Below, piece after piece: positions 1-6,558 of a DNA stretch of 6,558 bases. Where the stretch lies: assembly GCA_900766865.1 (NCBI GenBank), contig CAAFXA010000159.1:1-6558 (forward strand), written 5' to 3'. Source of the stretch: an uncultured Akkermansia sp. Its GTDB lineage: Bacteria > Verrucomicrobiota > Verrucomicrobiia > Verrucomicrobiales > Akkermansiaceae. The translations under genes were made by a program, and so were the position numbers. Under the pieces are notes generated by a model, which made no database searches, had not been told where the DNA came from, and saw only the letters and a program-made list of their open reading frames with translations. How positions within the stretch are numbered: position 1 is the first letter of the stretch; the number at the start of each line of letters is the position of its first letter.

Positions 1-2227
1 CGGATACCTGATTGCGGTTGTTTCTGGCAATGAGACAGGACATGCGAGCCGTGTGACTCAGGCTGGTGCTTCCTAGCATGGGGAGTATGACGGCATCGTA
101 CTCAAGCCCTTTGCTCTTGTGCATGGTCATGATGTGGATATAGCTTTTGGGCGGGTTGTCCATGCGGCTTCTGCTTTCGATAAAGAGCAGCCATTCCTCT
201 GTGGTGCCTCCCGTGGAGTCAAATTCCATGGCGGCTGTAATCCACTCCTTTATCGTGGCATCCTGTCCGGCTGAGACGGGGGTGAGTTTTCCCGCTATTT
301 CGCTAAGCACTGCTGCGTAACCCACCCGTTCCAACTTGTTTCGCCAGGCGCTCCAGGAAAGATGCTTTTCGTGTTCTTCCTTAAGCGTCTGGTATAGCGG
401 AGATTCTCGCAGAATGGCACTACAGTAGCGGTCGGAGGGGTGTAACAACCAGCGGAAAAAGCTCATCAGCATTTCTCCCATCGGGGTGGTAGCGGCCACC
501 TTTGTGTCGCTGAGCAGAGCAACGGCAAGGCCGGGATGGTGTTTTCTGAGCCATTGCTGAATGAATAGTCCATCATTGTTTTTGCGTACGAGGATGGCAA
601 CAGAAATTCCCCCATCCTGGAAGCGCAGTTCCTCGGTGAGAAGTCGCCCAATTTCCCGGCAGGCTTCCTCCAGCTGCCCGGCCTGAGCTATAGCTGGCAG
701 GGCACTTACCCGCACATATCCTGGCTCTTTTGCGCGGTCTCCGGTAGCGCTGTGCAGGGGGAACTGGCCATTCTTGTGTTCCTGGCGGAAGATGGTATTG
801 ACAAAATCCATTATCTGCACAGATGAACGCCGGCTCTGAGCCATCGTTGTTCGCTGCAGATGAGACGCCCAGAAGAAGTCCTCCTTCAGCATATTGAAGA
901 GTTCCGGCGACGCGCCTCGCCAGCCGTAAATGCTTTGTTTTTCGTCGCCTACGATAAAGAGAGTGTGATTTCCATGCTCATCGCCGGCTTTTTTGGAGAT
1001 AGCTTCTGTGAGCAGGGGCTCCAGAGCTGCCCATTGCTGTGGGCTCGTATCCTGGAACTCGTCCAGCATCCAGTGGCGCAGGTTGAAGTCGAGTCGTTCC
1101 TGAACATCCAGCTCTCCATTCTGCAGCAGGAGCGGCATAAAGCGCGTGATATCATCGAACTCCAGCTTGCCGGTGGCCAGCACTTCCCTGTTGTAGAGTG
1201 TACGGTAATGGTTGAGCAGGTTGGCCATGCCGGTGGTTTTGCCCAGACAACGGCGCAGAATGTCGTGGCGGCGTTGTTCGTATATGGGTTTAGCCAGTTG
1301 CAGCAGCCGCTCCAATTCCGGATTGCCGCTCGTTCCCTGCTTATCAAAGGCTTTTGCTATTTTAGACGTTCCTTTGAACGACCATTTCTTCATTTTCTCG
1401 ATGAAGGTCTTGAAATCTTTGCACCCGGGGAGCTGGCTCAGCTCGTTAATTTCCGCTTCATGCTGACGTATCAATTCATCTGTCGGCACTTCCGGGCTGG
1501 GTAATTCTTTGCTGGTGGGCAGGTTGAACGCCCGGGCATTACCCCAGAGTCTGGTATCGGGATTGTTACGATAGATGGACATGAAGGCTGCAATGTTGTT
1601 TTGCAGAGTGTCCATCATGCCGTTGAGCTTTTCCTCCGAGATATCCAGAAAGAGTGAGAGAAAGGCCTCGGAGATGTTGTTATCTTTGCTGTAGAGAGAT
1701 AAAAACGACTGAAGTGTCTGGAAATGCACCTGTTCCAGCTCTTCCGGGGATAAAAGCGTCATGTCGCTCAACCCCAGTTCCAGGCTGTGTGCGGATACGA
1801 TTTTATTGAAAAAGCTGTCCAGCGTTGACAGGTTGAGGGAGGAGAGGCTGTGCAGCACTTCGCGCAGTTTACCTCGATAGAAATCCGGCTGGGCCGCTTC
1901 TTCTCCCAGCAGTGTACCGGGGCAGAGAGGGGCGCAGCCCGCCTTTTCATCCGGATGGTCCACATTGAAGCCCGAGAGCGTGGTGTTAATGCGTTTCCAC
2001 ATATTCCGGGCTTCTTGCGGGTTATTGGCAGCTTTACCCAAATCTGTGATGATGCGTTCGAGGAATTCACCGGCGGCCTTTCGGGTGAAAGTCAGTGCCA
2101 CCATATGCTCGGCCTGTACGCCAAGAGCCAGAAGCGCAATGAAACGGGAGGCCAGCTGATAGGTTTTGCCGGTACCGGCGGAGGCGTCAATGAGGTTGCC
2201 GCTTATGTTCAGTTCTGACAGATTCAT
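1..2227 (-). CDS. addA: AddA/RecB-like UvrD-family (SF1A) DNA helicase, C-terminal part beyond window
   Basis: ATP-driven 3'-5' motor subunit of an AddAB/RecBCD-like helicase-nuclease, which resects double-strand DNA ends in the cytoplasm for RecA-dependent repair. I translated the frame from ATG 2227: 742 codons are open to the left edge with no frameshift, so the absent ORF end is only the window boundary. Motifs seen in order: RecB-style Walker A ASAGTGKT (K21, T22); motif Ia ALTFTRKAAGEF (44-55); LSTLDSFF (133-140); Walker B LDEFQDTSP (388-396); motif III VGDEKQSIYGWRGA (426-439); a motif IV-like QSRRSSVQI (464-472); motif V MHKSKGLEYDAVILP (702-716). Motif VI and any C-terminal RecB-type nuclease domain would lie past the edge, so their presence is unknown; family members usually run to 1000-1250 residues. 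The start lies 11 bp after the AddB-like stop, without a strong Shine-Dalgarno, which suggests translational coupling. The RecB-type Walker A and the AddB-like partner favour AddA/RecB over UvrD, PcrA or Rep. Confidence 0.9.
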   Translation of the reverse strand, partial: MNLSELNISGNLIDASAGTGKTYQLASRFIALLALGVQAEHMVALTFTRKAAGEFLERIITDLGKAANNPQEARNMWKRINTTLSGFNVDHPDEKAGCAPLCPGTLLGEEAAQPDFYRGKLREVLHSLSSLNLSTLDSFFNKIVSAHSLELGLSDMTLLSPEELEQVHFQTLQSFLSLYSKDNNISEAFLSLFLDISEEKLNGMMDTLQNNIAAFMSIYRNNPDTRLWGNARAFNLPTSKELPSPEVPTDELIRQHEAEINELSQLPGCKDFKTFIEKMKKWSFKGTSKIAKAFDKQGTSGNPELERLLQLAKPIYEQRRHDILRRCLGKTTGMANLLNHYRTLYNREVLATGKLEFDDITRFMPLLLQNGELDVQERLDFNLRHWMLDEFQDTSPQQWAALEPLLTEAISKKAGDEHGNHTLFIVGDEKQSIYGWRGASPELFNMLKEDFFWASHLQRTTMAQSRRSSVQIMDFVNTIFRQEHKNGQFPLHSATGDRAKEPGYVRVSALPAIAQAGQLEEACREIGRLLTEELRFQDGGISVAILVRKNNDGLFIQQWLRKHHPGLAVALLSDTKVAATTPMGEMLMSFFRWLLHPSDRYCSAILRESPLYQTLKEEHEKHLSWSAWRNKLERVGYAAVLSEIAGKLTPVSAGQDATIKEWITAAMEFDSTGGTTEEWLLFIESRSRMDNPPKSYIHIMTMHKSKGLEYDAVILPMLGSTSLSHTARMSCLIARNNRNQVS

Positions 2228-2238
2228 ATACGTTTGCT

Positions 2239-5190
2239 TCAGTTGGCGTTGTCGTGAAGGGTTAATGCCGGCAGGCCCATCATGAGACGGGGATCTCCAT
2301 CCTGGGCAAGTGCGCCGAAGGTGTCGTATGCCGTCAGCCCCAGGCTTTCTGCGGAGACGAGGCACAGCCCGTTGCGTATGAGGCGGATGGCTGTGCGGGT
2401 CCATTGCATGGCGCTTTCCTGTTGAAGCGGGGAGATGTTCCAGGATGCGTAGCGGCAATCTTTCTTATTACGAGGCAGCAGATAGTAGCCCACCTCAATA
2501 TCCTCCTGCGCAATGTGGTGCGTATCCATCAGCCACTGGGCATAGAGCGGAAGCTGCAATTCTTTCCAGCGGGAGGTCACTTCACTGGGTGTTTTCTGGC
2601 GCGTGCTTTTTTCTTCCACCAACAGGGGGAAATCCGCCATGAAAAGCCGGAACGCCTCCTGACTTTCCTCATTCAGCGCTTCCAAATGTTTTTCCTGGGG
2701 TGTGTAATCACCTGTCTTGTAGTCTACAATGCGCCATGTGTAACCGCTTCCATCCGGTTTCGGTCTGCGATCTACCCTATCAATAGTCATGTGGAAGACC
2801 GCATCGCCATCAAATTTCCACATTTCCTCTTCTGCGCAGTCCTCGGTGTGGAACTCCTGCATGATGCACTCCCAGCCCGCTGCCAAATCCGCCAGATGCT
2901 GTATGGAGAACAATTTAAGGCTGCTTTCCATCATTTTTTTCTGCGCCAGAAGGGGCATGGAAAGTTTTTTGCCGAAACGGCTTTCAAATTGTTCCCGGAG
3001 TAGTTGCGAGGCAGCAGCTTCTATGCCCTCGCTTGTTAGCTCCGGGGTGTAGCGTGGGTATTCTTTTACAAGGAGCTCCAGTACTTTGTGCAGGATGGTG
3101 CCGTATTCTGCCGGGTTGCAGGCGCTCTTTCCTGTCTCGTAGGTATCCTGTGGGTCCATGTGCAGCAGGCTCTTGAGCCAGAAGCGCAGCGGACAGTTGA
3201 GGAAGGTGGCCAGGCGAGAGGGGGAAAAATGCTTTTTCGGATCCTGCCAGGGGTTGGCAAGTCCGTCGCCCAGCAAGTCGATGTTTTCCAGTGCTGCGAC
3301 TTTCGTTATCGGCGTGCGCATTTGCCAGGTAGCCAGTTGTCTTGCCGTTTCCTTCGGCGCGACTTCGCGGAAGAGGGTGGCCACGCGTTGCAGGAGGAGG
3401 TTTGCCGGCTGTTCCGGGCAACGCAGCAGGAGCTGCGAGGGGACGATGGGAGTGCCATCGTCTGTCATCTTTGCTGTGATAATGCGGGCGCTATCCCCAT
3501 ATGCCCGGAGGAGAGCTGTCAGCAGGAAACTGTCTCGGGCAATGCGTTGTTCCATGTGGGGCAGTTGCGGGTATTGGCGGCACAGAGATTCCGGCAGGAA
3601 GGCATCGATGGAGGGGCTTTCCGGTACGCAGCTCTCGTGCAGGCCACACAAAATCAGTTTTCCGGCCGGGCAGAATGGCAACTCCATCCATCCGGAAGCG
3701 TCCAATACGGTATTGTGCTTGGGGGTGGCAACCAGTCCCATGGTGTCGCCCGCCTGTTGGTTGACAAGAGCCTGTAACATGCCCAGAGCCTCGTTTGCAT
3801 GGCAGAACTCCGGCACCTTCCGGATAATCTGCGCTACGTCTTTTGCCGTTTTGGCGAAGGCTGCAAGGGCTTCCGCTGATTCATTGCGGGAATATGCTCT
3901 GGCCAGTTTATCTCCGAGAGCTTCGAGCGCATCGGGTAGCTGCTCTGTATCATTAAGCTGTTCCAGCAGGCTCTGCACGTTTTTCAGGTAGGTCGGAATG
4001 TGTTCATGCTGAGCAAATTTTGCTGCGTGCAACAGCATTTCTTTCATGCTGTAGGGCATTTTTTGCTGTATTTCATCGTCCAACCACAGACTGAATGCGT
4101 GCTGCATGGCTGGCGTGAGCAGAAAACTGCGCTGCAACGCGAGATTGCGTAACAGCGGCTCGGTGGAGTGGCTGGCTCCTGTGCCGAGTATGGCCCGAAG
4201 CAACTGGCCGGCGAGTTGTCCTGCCTCGGTCGCCAGGAAGGAGCGCCCTTCCGGCATATTGAGTGGCCATCCTGCATAGCTGAAGGCATTGCGTAGAACC
4301 GGGGCAAATGTGGGGTCGCAGTTTCCCAGTGCTATGTCGGCGGGCTGGTGCCCCTGGCATGCAGACAAGGCCTGCGTGGCCAGTTCTTCCCCGTTGGCGG
4401 TCACTGTTATCTGCTCTTCCGGGATGTCGATGGGCTGCTGTGTCCATGTTGAAAGCGGGAGCCCATAGCGGGAATCAAATAAGTGCCGCTTCTCTTGCGG
4501 TGCGTTGATGTAGACCTGTATTGTTCCCCCGGCGGTCAGAACGTCATCCGCAAAACGGCGGATTTTTTCCGTCAGCTGGGGCAGGCAGGCCAGTATCAGC
4601 CATTTATTTTTGTAGGCATGCGCTGCCTGAGTGGCTGCTGTTTCTGACTGCTTTTTGCGGGAGGGGTATCCCCACTCGTAAATCTGCCGGTCCACTAGCG
4701 AGAAGATATTTGCTATTTCCGCCCAACGTCGGCTTTCTCTTTCCTCTGCTTGGCATAAGCCGGCCTGTATTTGCTGCGGCGAGAGGCAGGCATCCTCCAA
4801 TTTCCGCCGCAGCCTCATGAGCTTCTGGGCCATTCCCCGGCACCAGTTCAGCTTTACCGCCGGGGCCTCGGGGAAAAGTGTCGGCCAGGTTTCCTGTGGT
4901 TCATGCCGGGAGAGCACCCGAATCCACGCCGCATATTCCGTGGCCTCTTCGATGCTGTCAGCACCGGGAATCAGACTGCTAACCTGGCGAATACGGGGCA
5001 TGAGAATGGGTCTGCCCGCTCGCTCTGCCATATATTCCCTCAGGCGTCGGCCACTTTCGGCTGTGGGGACTACCACTGTGGCTTTGCGGAAGGTGTCCGG
5101 AGCCGTGGTATTGAGTTCCAGCAGCTTGTTCGCTACCAGCTCAATGGCCGGTGCATGCCAGCCTAGAAAGTGAAGAGACGGGGTGTTCAT
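2239..5190 (-). CDS. addB: AddB-like PD-(D/E)XK nuclease subunit of a helicase-nuclease complex
   Basis: A 983-residue protein ending in TGA, most likely the AddB-like partner of the helicase encoded just downstream; such subunits cut one strand during end resection and hold the DNA. The last third is a RecB-family nuclease: FSPSRLATFLNCPLRFW (655-671), the AEYGTILHKVLE helix with His701, IDRVD with Asp804, VDYKTGD with Asp823 and Lys825, and LQLPLYA with Gln879 and Tyr883. This order matches the His, Asp, Asp-x-Lys, Gln-x3-Tyr pattern of RecB nucleases. Residues 1-650 look like the degenerate helicase-like part of AddB (for example VVVPTAESGRRLREYM near 38-53), but no GxxGxGKT is visible, so this half is probably structural. 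Bacillus AddB has a C-terminal Cys triad that, with an upstream Cys, binds a 4Fe-4S cluster. Here Cys666 is present, but only two widely spaced Cys follow Tyr883, so a cluster is unlikely. An in-frame TGA lies four codons upstream of ATG 5190, and a GAGAAG ribosome site supports this start. The gene name is by analogy. Confidence 0.85.
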   Translation of the reverse strand: MNTPSLHFLGWHAPAIELVANKLLELNTTAPDTFRKATVVVPTAESGRRLREYMAERAGRPILMPRIRQVSSLIPGADSIEEATEYAAWIRVLSRHEPQETWPTLFPEAPAVKLNWCRGMAQKLMRLRRKLEDACLSPQQIQAGLCQAEERESRRWAEIANIFSLVDRQIYEWGYPSRKKQSETAATQAAHAYKNKWLILACLPQLTEKIRRFADDVLTAGGTIQVYINAPQEKRHLFDSRYGLPLSTWTQQPIDIPEEQITVTANGEELATQALSACQGHQPADIALGNCDPTFAPVLRNAFSYAGWPLNMPEGRSFLATEAGQLAGQLLRAILGTGASHSTEPLLRNLALQRSFLLTPAMQHAFSLWLDDEIQQKMPYSMKEMLLHAAKFAQHEHIPTYLKNVQSLLEQLNDTEQLPDALEALGDKLARAYSRNESAEALAAFAKTAKDVAQIIRKVPEFCHANEALGMLQALVNQQAGDTMGLVATPKHNTVLDASGWMELPFCPAGKLILCGLHESCVPESPSIDAFLPESLCRQYPQLPHMEQRIARDSFLLTALLRAYGDSARIITAKMTDDGTPIVPSQLLLRCPEQPANLLLQRVATLFREVAPKETARQLATWQMRTPITKVAALENIDLLGDGLANPWQDPKKHFSPSRLATFLNCPLRFWLKSLLHMDPQDTYETGKSACNPAEYGTILHKVLELLVKEYPRYTPELTSEGIEAAASQLLREQFESRFGKKLSMPLLAQKKMMESSLKLFSIQHLADLAAGWECIMQEFHTEDCAEEEMWKFDGDAVFHMTIDRVDRRPKPDGSGYTWRIVDYKTGDYTPQEKHLEALNEESQEAFRLFMADFPLLVEEKSTRQKTPSEVTSRWKELQLPLYAQWLMDTHHIAQEDIEVGYYLLPRNKKDCRYASWNISPLQQESAMQWTRTAIRLIRNGLCLVSAESLGLTAYDTFGALAQDGDPRLMMGLPALTLHDNAN

Positions 5191-5206
5191 GTCTGCTTCT
5201 CACTCT
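5191..5206 (-). promoter_or_regulatory. Short leader and ribosome binding site of the addB-like gene
   Basis: On the minus strand GAGAAG (5196-5201) lies 5 nt before ATG 5190 and is a moderate Shine-Dalgarno match. An in-frame TGA at 5200-5202 rules out an ATG further upstream in this frame. If the proposed promoter is right, transcription would begin near 5200, giving a leader of only about 10 nt that contains most of this site. The start codon is well supported; the leader length is an inference. Confidence 0.55.
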
Positions 5207-5235
5207 AGCATATTTTCTCCCGCCCGACAAGCCAA
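5207..5235 (-). promoter_or_regulatory. Putative sigma-70-type promoter for the addB-addA-like operon
   Basis: Reading the minus strand, TTGGCT (5230-5235, 4 of 6 to TTGACA) is followed after exactly 17 nt by TATGCT (5207-5212, 4 of 6 to TATAAT). It lies downstream of the lyase terminator and just upstream of the AddB-like start, where an operon promoter is expected. The elements are imperfect and the organism's sigma-factor consensus is unknown, so this is only a candidate. No operator-like inverted repeat is seen around it. Confidence 0.4.
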
Positions 5236-5283
5236 AAGCCCGTGAGATAAATTGGTAGTTGGCGGGATTTTTGTTCGCTTTGT

Positions 5284-5317
5284 AAATAAAAGCCGCAGTG
5301 CCCGAGAGCACTGCGGC
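5284..5317 (-). terminator. Rho-independent terminator of the lyase gene
   Basis: A perfect 10-bp inverted repeat, GCCGCAGTGC (5292-5301) and GCACTGCGGC (5308-5317), is separated by a 6-nt loop. On the minus strand the hairpin runs into TTTTATTTA (about 5291-5283). It begins about 30 bp after the lyase TAA stop. The other side (5318 onward, plus strand) is A-rich with no T-run, so the signal is directional and ends minus-strand transcription from the lyase, separating it from the repair operon. Confidence 0.88.
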
Positions 5318-5346
5318 GAAATAGGAAAAGAATTACTTTCCGGGTT

Positions 5347-6558
5347 TTACAGGCTGTCGCCGAAGTCCTCGCGGAACTTGGCAGCCAGCTTGTCCTGCCA
5401 GTCGCTCAGCGGCTGCAGGCGGCCGAAGAAGAAGCGCAGCACCTCCGGCTCTTCTACCCACTTGAGGCCGCCGATGAGCTCGCGGTTGTCGTACAACCAC
5501 TTCACGCGGTCGGCGCAGTACTTCACCTGGGAGAGGGTGAACACACGGCGGGGGCAGGCCAGACGCACGAGCTCGAGCTCTGCGTAGTTCTCGGAGCCAT
5601 CGGGGTTACGCTGCTCGGAGAGGGAGCCACGCTCCATGCCGCGGATACCGCCGGCAATGTACAGAGCCGTTGCCAGGGCTCCGGCAGGGTACTGCTCGTG
5701 CGGGATGTTGGGCAGGAACTCGGAGGCGTTGATGTGGGCACCCAGACCACCGGCAGGCTTCACCATGGGTACGCCGTACTCGGAAAGTTCCTTCACGAGG
5801 TACTCAATGAAGATGGGACCCTGGTTGATGATTTCTTCGTCGAGGGTTTCGAGAAGGCCGATGGCCATGGCCTCCATAGCGCGAACCTCCATACCACCAT
5901 AGGTCAGGAAGCCTTCGTACAGGGGGATGAAGGCCTTCATCTTGAGGATGAGGCTCTCGTTGTTGGAGATGATGGCGCCACCGCGTGCAAAGCCCAGCTT
6001 GCGGCTGGAGAAGTAGATGAGATCCATCGCATCGGCCAGCTTGCGGATAATCTCCGCAATGCTCATATCCTTGGCAGCAGCCTCGCGGGTCTTGATGAAG
6101 TAGAGGTTGTCCTGCAGCAGGGAGGCGTCCAGTACAGCCATCACGCCGTACTCCTTACATACAGCGGCTACCTCCAGCATGTTCTCCATGGAGAGGGGCT
6201 GGCCACCGATGAGGTTGGTGCCGGCTTCGATACGCACAAAGGGAACGTGCTCGGGACCTACCTCCTCGATGAGAGCGCGCAGGCGGGGAATGTCGAAGTT
6301 GCCCTTGAAGGGGAGGTCGAGATTCGGGTCGAGACCCTCGGCGGTGATGAGTTCCTCCACGCGGCCACCCTTACGTGTGATGTGGGCCTTGGTGGTGGTG
6401 AAGTGGAAGTTCATGGGCACCACGTCGCCCTCCTTCACGAAGGTCTCGGCCAGGATGTTTTCGCAGGCGCGGCCCTGGTGAGCGGGCAGGAAGTATTTGG
6501 TGCCGAATACCTGTTCAATAACGCGGGAAAGGCGGTTGAACGTCTCGGAACCGGCGTA
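5347..6558 (-). CDS. Tyrosine phenol-lyase/tryptophanase-family PLP beta-eliminating lyase, N-terminus beyond window
   Basis: PLP enzyme of the Beta_elim_lyase family, which splits an aromatic amino acid (tyrosine to phenol, or tryptophan to indole) plus pyruvate and ammonia in the cytosol. The frame is open to the right edge: 403 residues are present and about 70 are missing; the GTG at 6438 is internal. Aligned by eye to Citrobacter TPL (456 residues, from memory), window residues match Tyr71 (1), Arg100 (30, in HQGR), Phe123-Thr124 (53-54), Asn185 (115, before GGQP), Asp214 (144), Lys257 Schiff-base lysine (187), Arg381 (310, in MERG), Arg404 (332) and Phe448-Phe449 (376-377). Thr124, Arg381 and Phe448 mark TPL rather than tryptophanase, which has Asp and His at the first and last. 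Oddities: Arg217 is Leu147, the usual SGKKD motif reads SSRKL with one residue fewer, His343 becomes Leu272, and about 19 extra residues follow the usual C-terminus. The substrate is therefore uncertain. It is followed by its own terminator; its promoter is outside the window. Codons favour G/C at the third position more than in the repair genes, as in highly expressed genes. Confidence 0.9.
   Translation of the reverse strand, partial: YAGSETFNRLSRVIEQVFGTKYFLPAHQGRACENILAETFVKEGDVVPMNFHFTTTKAHITRKGGRVEELITAEGLDPNLDLPFKGNFDIPRLRALIEEVGPEHVPFVRIEAGTNLIGGQPLSMENMLEVAAVCKEYGVMAVLDASLLQDNLYFIKTREAAAKDMSIAEIIRKLADAMDLIYFSSRKLGFARGGAIISNNESLILKMKAFIPLYEGFLTYGGMEVRAMEAMAIGLLETLDEEIINQGPIFIEYLVKELSEYGVPMVKPAGGLGAHINASEFLPNIPHEQYPAGALATALYIAGGIRGMERGSLSEQRNPDGSENYAELELVRLACPRRVFTLSQVKYCADRVKWLYDNRELIGGLKWVEEPEVLRFFFGRLQPLSDWQDKLAAKFREDFGDSL

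Noticed and set aside
860..1504. A 214-codon plus-strand open frame
   Set aside because: It is exactly antisense to the helicase region with motifs II and III, whose minus-strand frame is uninterrupted and conserved. Its translation matches no family I recognise.
1768..2070. Apparent minus-strand small ORFs within the helicase region, which could suggest a frameshifted or broken gene
   Set aside because: Translating the helicase frame from 2227 down to position 2 gives no stop and keeps all motifs in one frame. The small ORFs are in another frame.
3088..3991. Long plus-strand open frames (229 and 277 codons) opposite the AddB-like gene
   Set aside because: They lie antisense to a gene with clear nuclease motifs, give Cys/Arg/Ser-rich translations with no recognisable domain, and two such frames overlap each other. 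They are shadows of the coding strand.
1..5190. A novel defence island around the helicase-nuclease pair
   Set aside because: The two genes match the ordinary AddAB-type repair pair in order and spacing, and no further defence-like gene, mobile element or repeat array is present in the window.
5252..5587. A plus-strand 111-codon frame crossing the intergenic region into the lyase gene
   Set aside because: It runs through the terminator hairpin and antisense to the conserved lyase C-terminus; there is no domain and no convincing ribosome site.
5347..6438. Lyase starting at the GTG at 6438
   Set aside because: The frame stays open to 6558 and the extra 40 residues align to TPL (YAGSE, HQGR), so the GTG is an internal valine and the gene is cut by the window edge.

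Overview
This is a bacterial window with three co-directional protein genes, all on the minus strand, and almost no non-coding DNA. Base composition is moderately GC-rich. In transcription order (right to left) it holds a PLP-dependent beta-eliminating lyase of the tyrosine phenol-lyase/tryptophanase family, cut by the right edge, then an AddB/RecB-nuclease-like protein, then an AddA/RecB-like UvrD-family helicase, cut by the left edge. Nothing in the window fixes the taxon. A mid-50s GC, anaerobe-type bacterium such as a gut Verrucomicrobiota or Bacteroidota relative would fit, but this is a weak inference from gene content and composition.

Right part (5347-6558): the C-terminal 403 residues of the lyase. 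By-eye alignment to Citrobacter freundii tyrosine phenol-lyase (TPL), recalled from memory, places the first residue in the window at TPL Tyr71. The TPL-type specificity residues (Thr124, Arg381, Phe448 and Phe449 equivalents) are kept. The PLP-lysine motif is atypical, and the arginine that contacts the PLP phenolic oxygen is replaced by leucine. A perfect 10-bp stem followed by a T-rich stretch ends this transcription unit.

Middle (5191-5346): a 156-bp gap that holds that terminator and a plausible sigma-70-type promoter with a very short leader for the repair operon.

Left part (1-5190): a two-gene operon, AddB-like then AddA-like, separated by 11 bp. Together they most likely form a helicase-nuclease that processes double-strand DNA ends for homologous recombination and degrades foreign linear DNA. 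The AddA-like subunit carries the ATPase motor: Walker A, DEFQD, GDEKQSIYGWRG and the SKGLE motif are all visible. The AddB-like subunit has a C-terminal PD-(D/E)XK nuclease, but neither a Walker A motif nor the C-terminal cysteine cluster of Bacillus-type AddB is visible. I see no mobile element, CRISPR array, RNA gene or clearly novel defence system. The most unusual feature is the divergent lyase active site.
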